Below the pieces are notes generated by a model. The model was given only the letters and a program-made list of their open reading frames with translations, did no database searches and had not been told where the DNA came from. From positions 223,831 through 287,830 of the forward strand of contig JAFTJF010000011.1 of assembly GCA_017456555.1 (NCBI GenBank): DNA of 64,000 nt, given 5' to 3'. A program made the translations under genes and the position numbers. Origin of the DNA: Clostridia bacterium. Lineage in GTDB: Bacteria > Bacillota > Clostridia > TANB77 > CAG-508. Shown in pieces: positions 61,552-64,000 of the stretch. Every line of letters begins with the position of its first letter. Position 1 is the stretch's first letter.

Positions 61552-62742
61552 ATGAAAATTTTAGTATTAAATTGTGGTAGTTCATCACTAAAGTTCCAAC
61601 TTATCAATATGGACAATAATGAAAGAATGGCAAAAGGAAATTTTGAAAGAATAGGTGGAATGAAAACAACTCTTAAATTAAACGTAGGAGGAAAGAAAGA
61701 AGAATTACTTCATATAGCAAGAGATTTTGACGAAGCAATTGAATTTGTTTTAGAAGTATTACTAAAGCCAGAATATGGACTAATTAAATCTTTAGATGAA
61801 ATTGGTGCAATAGGACACAGAATAGTTCATGGTGGTGAAATGTTTAGCCAATCTGTATTAATAGATGATGAGGTAGTGGAAGAAATTGAAAAATGTATCG
61901 ATTTAGCTCCATTACATAATCCGGCAGGTGTTGCAGGAATTAGAGCTGCAAGAAAAGTTTTACCAGAAATTCCAATGGTAGCAGTTTTTGATACAGCATT
62001 CCATCAAACAATGCCAACAAAAGCATATATTTATCAAATACCATACAGATACTATACAAGTTATAAAATAAGAAAATATGGATTCCATGGAACAAGTCAT
62101 AGATATGTAGCTCAAAGAGTTGCAGAATTAATGGGAGAAAAATCAGAAAACTTAAAAGTAATAAATTGCCATTTAGGACAAGGAGCTTCTATATGTGCAA
62201 TTGATGGTGGAAAATCAATAGATACATCAATGGGACTAACACCTTTAGCTGGTATTCCAATGGCTACAAGATGTGGAGATATAGATCCTGCAATAATTCC
62301 TTATATTATGAAAAGAGATAATTTAGGTCCTGAAGATATGGAAGAAATTTTAAATAAACAATCAGGAGCATGGGGAGTATCTGGGGTTTCATCAGATTTT
62401 AAAGATGTTGAAGATGGTTATAAAATGGGAGATTCTAGATCAATTTTAGCATTAGAAAGTCAAGCATATAGAATTGCTCAATATATTGGTCAATATGCAA
62501 TTGCACTTGGTGGAGTTGATGTAATAACATTTGCTGGTGGAGTTGGAGAAAATGGTATTGAAACAAGAGAAAGAGTTTGCAAATATCTAGAACCATTTGG
62601 AATTAAATTAGATCCAGCTGCAAATAAAACTAGAGGAAAAGAAAAATGTATTAGTGCTGAAGATTCTAAAGTTAAACTTTATATAATTCCAACAAACGAA
62701 GAATTAATGATAGCCAAAGATACTTACGAATTAATAAAATAA
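61552..62742 (+). CDS. ackA: Acetate kinase, copy 3
   Basis: A 396-residue acetate kinase with LNCGSSSLKFQL, GHRIVHGGE, APLHNPAG, VFDTAFHQTMP, FHGTSHRYV, TRCGDIDP, AGGVGEN and PTNEELMIAKD; the active site is complete. It shares SGAWGVSGVSSDF with copy 2. GGGAGG ribosome site, own promoter and own terminator suggest independent regulation of the three copies. Propionate kinase is a close relative and cannot be excluded for one of the copies. Confidence 0.93.
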   Translation: MKILVLNCGSSSLKFQLINMDNNERMAKGNFERIGGMKTTLKLNVGGKKEELLHIARDFDEAIEFVLEVLLKPEYGLIKSLDEIGAIGHRIVHGGEMFSQSVLIDDEVVEEIEKCIDLAPLHNPAGVAGIRAARKVLPEIPMVAVFDTAFHQTMPTKAYIYQIPYRYYTSYKIRKYGFHGTSHRYVAQRVAELMGEKSENLKVINCHLGQGASICAIDGGKSIDTSMGLTPLAGIPMATRCGDIDPAIIPYIMKRDNLGPEDMEEILNKQSGAWGVSGVSSDFKDVEDGYKMGDSRSILALESQAYRIAQYIGQYAIALGGVDVITFAGGVGENGIETRERVCKYLEPFGIKLDPAANKTRGKEKCISAEDSKVKLYIIPTNEELMIAKDTYELIK

Positions 62743-62771
62743 AAAAAAGCTGCTTTAAAGCAGCTTTTTTT
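62743..62771. terminator. Bidirectional terminator between acetate kinase copy 3 and rqcH
   Basis: AAAAAAGCTGC and GCAGCTTTTTT form a stem around TTTAAA, with A and T runs on both sides, so it can stop convergent transcripts. Confidence 0.9.
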
Positions 62772-64000
62772 ATTTTACTATTATAGTTTTAAAGTTATTA
62801 TAAATTACCATACCAGGTTTTGCTCCTGAGGCTTTTTTTACAAATTTAGCTAAGCAATAATCTACAGAAACATTTAAACTGTTTTCTGCTTTACTATTTT
62901 CTTTAGCTAAACGAGCGCAGTTAAATAAAACATTTTCAGGTATTTCATCAAGTTCAAGATTTTCTGAATTTCTTAGTAGAACATGACTTCCATGAATTTT
63001 TTGAGCATGGAACCAAACATCATTTGGATTTGCAAATCTTAAACTTAGATAATCATTTTGCATATTATTTTTTCCTATATAAACTGTGTAGCCATCAATA
63101 ACAACAGATTCAAGTTCAATTTTATTTGATTCTTGTTTTTTTACAATATTATTTTTTTCTTTTTTATTAATCGCTTTTTTTGTTACAACATTTTGAGAAA
63201 GCTCTTCATAAACTCCATTAATATCATTTAAATTTCTTGCAGTACTTAAATTAAAAACAATACTTTCAATATAATCTAATTCTTTTACTGTTTCTCTTTT
63301 TTGCTCAGAAACAATAGAAAGAGCGTTTTTTAATTTATTATATTTTTTGAAATATTTTTCAATATTCTTATTTACATTGAGACTATTATCTAAAGGAATT
63401 GTTATTAGATTGTTGTTATCATAATAGTTTTCAACTGTAACTTCAGATAGATTAGGAGAGTTTGTGAATTTATAAAGGTTTGCAGTTAAAAGTTCTCCAT
63501 ATAATCTGTAAGTATCCATTTTTTCACATTCTTTTAATTTTGAGTTTATATTTTCCATTTTTTTATAAACTTTTTTCAAAGATGCTGAAACGATTTTTAA
63601 TAAATTGTTTCTAGAATTTGTGAAAAGAGAGTCTTGTTCTTTATTATAATAAAAATCATCAATAAAATAATTTATATGTGTTAAATCTTCTTCATCTGGT
63701 TCTGTTGATTCGCCAAATACAAGTGTGTAATCTTTTTCAGATATTTTTTTGCAATAAATATTTTGTGTTCCAAAATTATTAATTAAATCTTTTAGATAAT
63801 TATAAAATTTTCTTAAATCGTCTTCACTATATTCTGAATCTGATATAGACAATGATTTTAAATTTTCTTTAACAAAAGGTTTACTAAATCCTATAAAAGT
63901 ATCTATGAAAAATTTTGTTAAAGAAACAATCGAACCTGAAGTGTTCATTATTTCTAAAAATTCTTCAAAAGATTTTATTTCTAAAAAACTAATTTTATTA
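62770..64000 (-). CDS. rqcH: Ribosome quality control factor RqcH/NFACT protein, 5' end outside window
   Basis: The leftward frame is open from the window end: 17 codons precede the Met at 63948, so that Met is internal. About 410 residues remain of the 570-590 usual for the family. Present are the end of the NFACT-N domain, a long coiled coil (about the middle 130 residues) and the C-terminal NFACT-R domain with GYTVYIGKNNMQNDYLS, DVWFHAQKIHGSHVLL, NCARLAKENSKAENS and KPGMVIYNNFKTI. RqcH binds stalled 50S subunits and adds alanine tails that mark proteins for decay. The N-terminal residues needed for tail synthesis lie outside. Older name: fibronectin-binding protein A. Confidence 0.93.
   Translation of the reverse strand, partial: NKISFLEIKSFEEFLEIMNTSGSIVSLTKFFIDTFIGFSKPFVKENLKSLSISDSEYSEDDLRKFYNYLKDLINNFGTQNIYCKKISEKDYTLVFGESTEPDEEDLTHINYFIDDFYYNKEQDSLFTNSRNNLLKIVSASLKKVYKKMENINSKLKECEKMDTYRLYGELLTANLYKFTNSPNLSEVTVENYYDNNNLITIPLDNSLNVNKNIEKYFKKYNKLKNALSIVSEQKRETVKELDYIESIVFNLSTARNLNDINGVYEELSQNVVTKKAINKKEKNNIVKKQESNKIELESVVIDGYTVYIGKNNMQNDYLSLRFANPNDVWFHAQKIHGSHVLLRNSENLELDEIPENVLFNCARLAKENSKAENSLNVSVDYCLAKFVKKASGAKPGMVIYNNFKTIIVK

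Noticed and set aside
1-64000. CRISPR arrays, tRNA or rRNA genes, prophage or intact insertion-sequence genes.
   Set aside because: No regular spacer-repeat pattern, cloverleaf or rRNA-like GC-rich block, integrase or transposase was seen on either strand.

Overview
The window is very AT-rich and nearly every gene reads rightward with purine-rich Shine-Dalgarno sites. It looks like the chromosome of an uncultured-type low-GC Clostridia member (Firmicutes, probably a gut anaerobe). The support is Gram-positive: LPXTG pilins with a class C sortase, a PASTA-domain Ser/Thr kinase next to a PP2C phosphatase, a FemX-like aminoacyl transferase, an RqcH/NFACT protein, and a pta gene with three acetate kinase genes. 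The genus cannot be named from sequence alone. No rRNA, tRNA, CRISPR array or intact transposase gene was found.

Layout. (1) 1-789 is the tail of rmlB (dTDP-rhamnose synthesis). (2) 981-19796 is a long probable operon for a Wzx/Wzy-type polysaccharide: a membrane glycosyltransferase candidate, a GT2-GtrA fusion, a PglF/PglE/PglC-like set that makes and loads an amino-sugar, an ATP-grasp ligase, a GNAT, a frameshifted DegT aminotransferase, FemX, a GT4, a Wzx flippase, two tandem Wzy polymerases, a DUF6077-like membrane protein split in two, and galE. (3) 19898-24962 is a sortase-dependent pilus operon preceded by a (TA)10 tract inside a tiny leader ORF and a 24-bp terminator hairpin. (4) 25054-47909 is a second surface-glycan locus, ABC-transporter dependent (Wzm/Wzt-like), with many GT2 enzymes, large multi-pass membrane proteins, a flippase, and a GtrA/GtrII/GtrB-like glucosylation set. 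The GtrII-like gene of that set is broken at a (TA)7 tract. (5) 48164-55349 is mostly housekeeping: an orphan gene, rlmN, stp, prkC, rpe, an exported bactofilin-like protein and nth. (6) 55441-56894 is a leftward two-gene unit (DUF3006-like plus a metallo-beta-lactamase-fold lipoprotein) of clearly different base composition. (7) 57026-62771 holds pta, a small membrane protein and three acetate kinase genes. (8) 62770-64000 is rqcH, leftward and cut by the window end.

The most interesting signal is a pair of TA-dinucleotide switches. At 19959-20110 the repeat number sets whether a leader peptide stops early, as in the (TA)10 version here, or is translated to a stop codon exactly at the foot of the terminator hairpin in front of the pilus genes. 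This suggests a phase-variable attenuator. At 34903-34917 the repeat sits inside the GtrII-like glucosyltransferase gene, and losing one TA would restore a 555-residue reading frame. Both loci appear to be in the OFF phase in this assembly. This is inference from sequence; the frames and hairpins were read directly.
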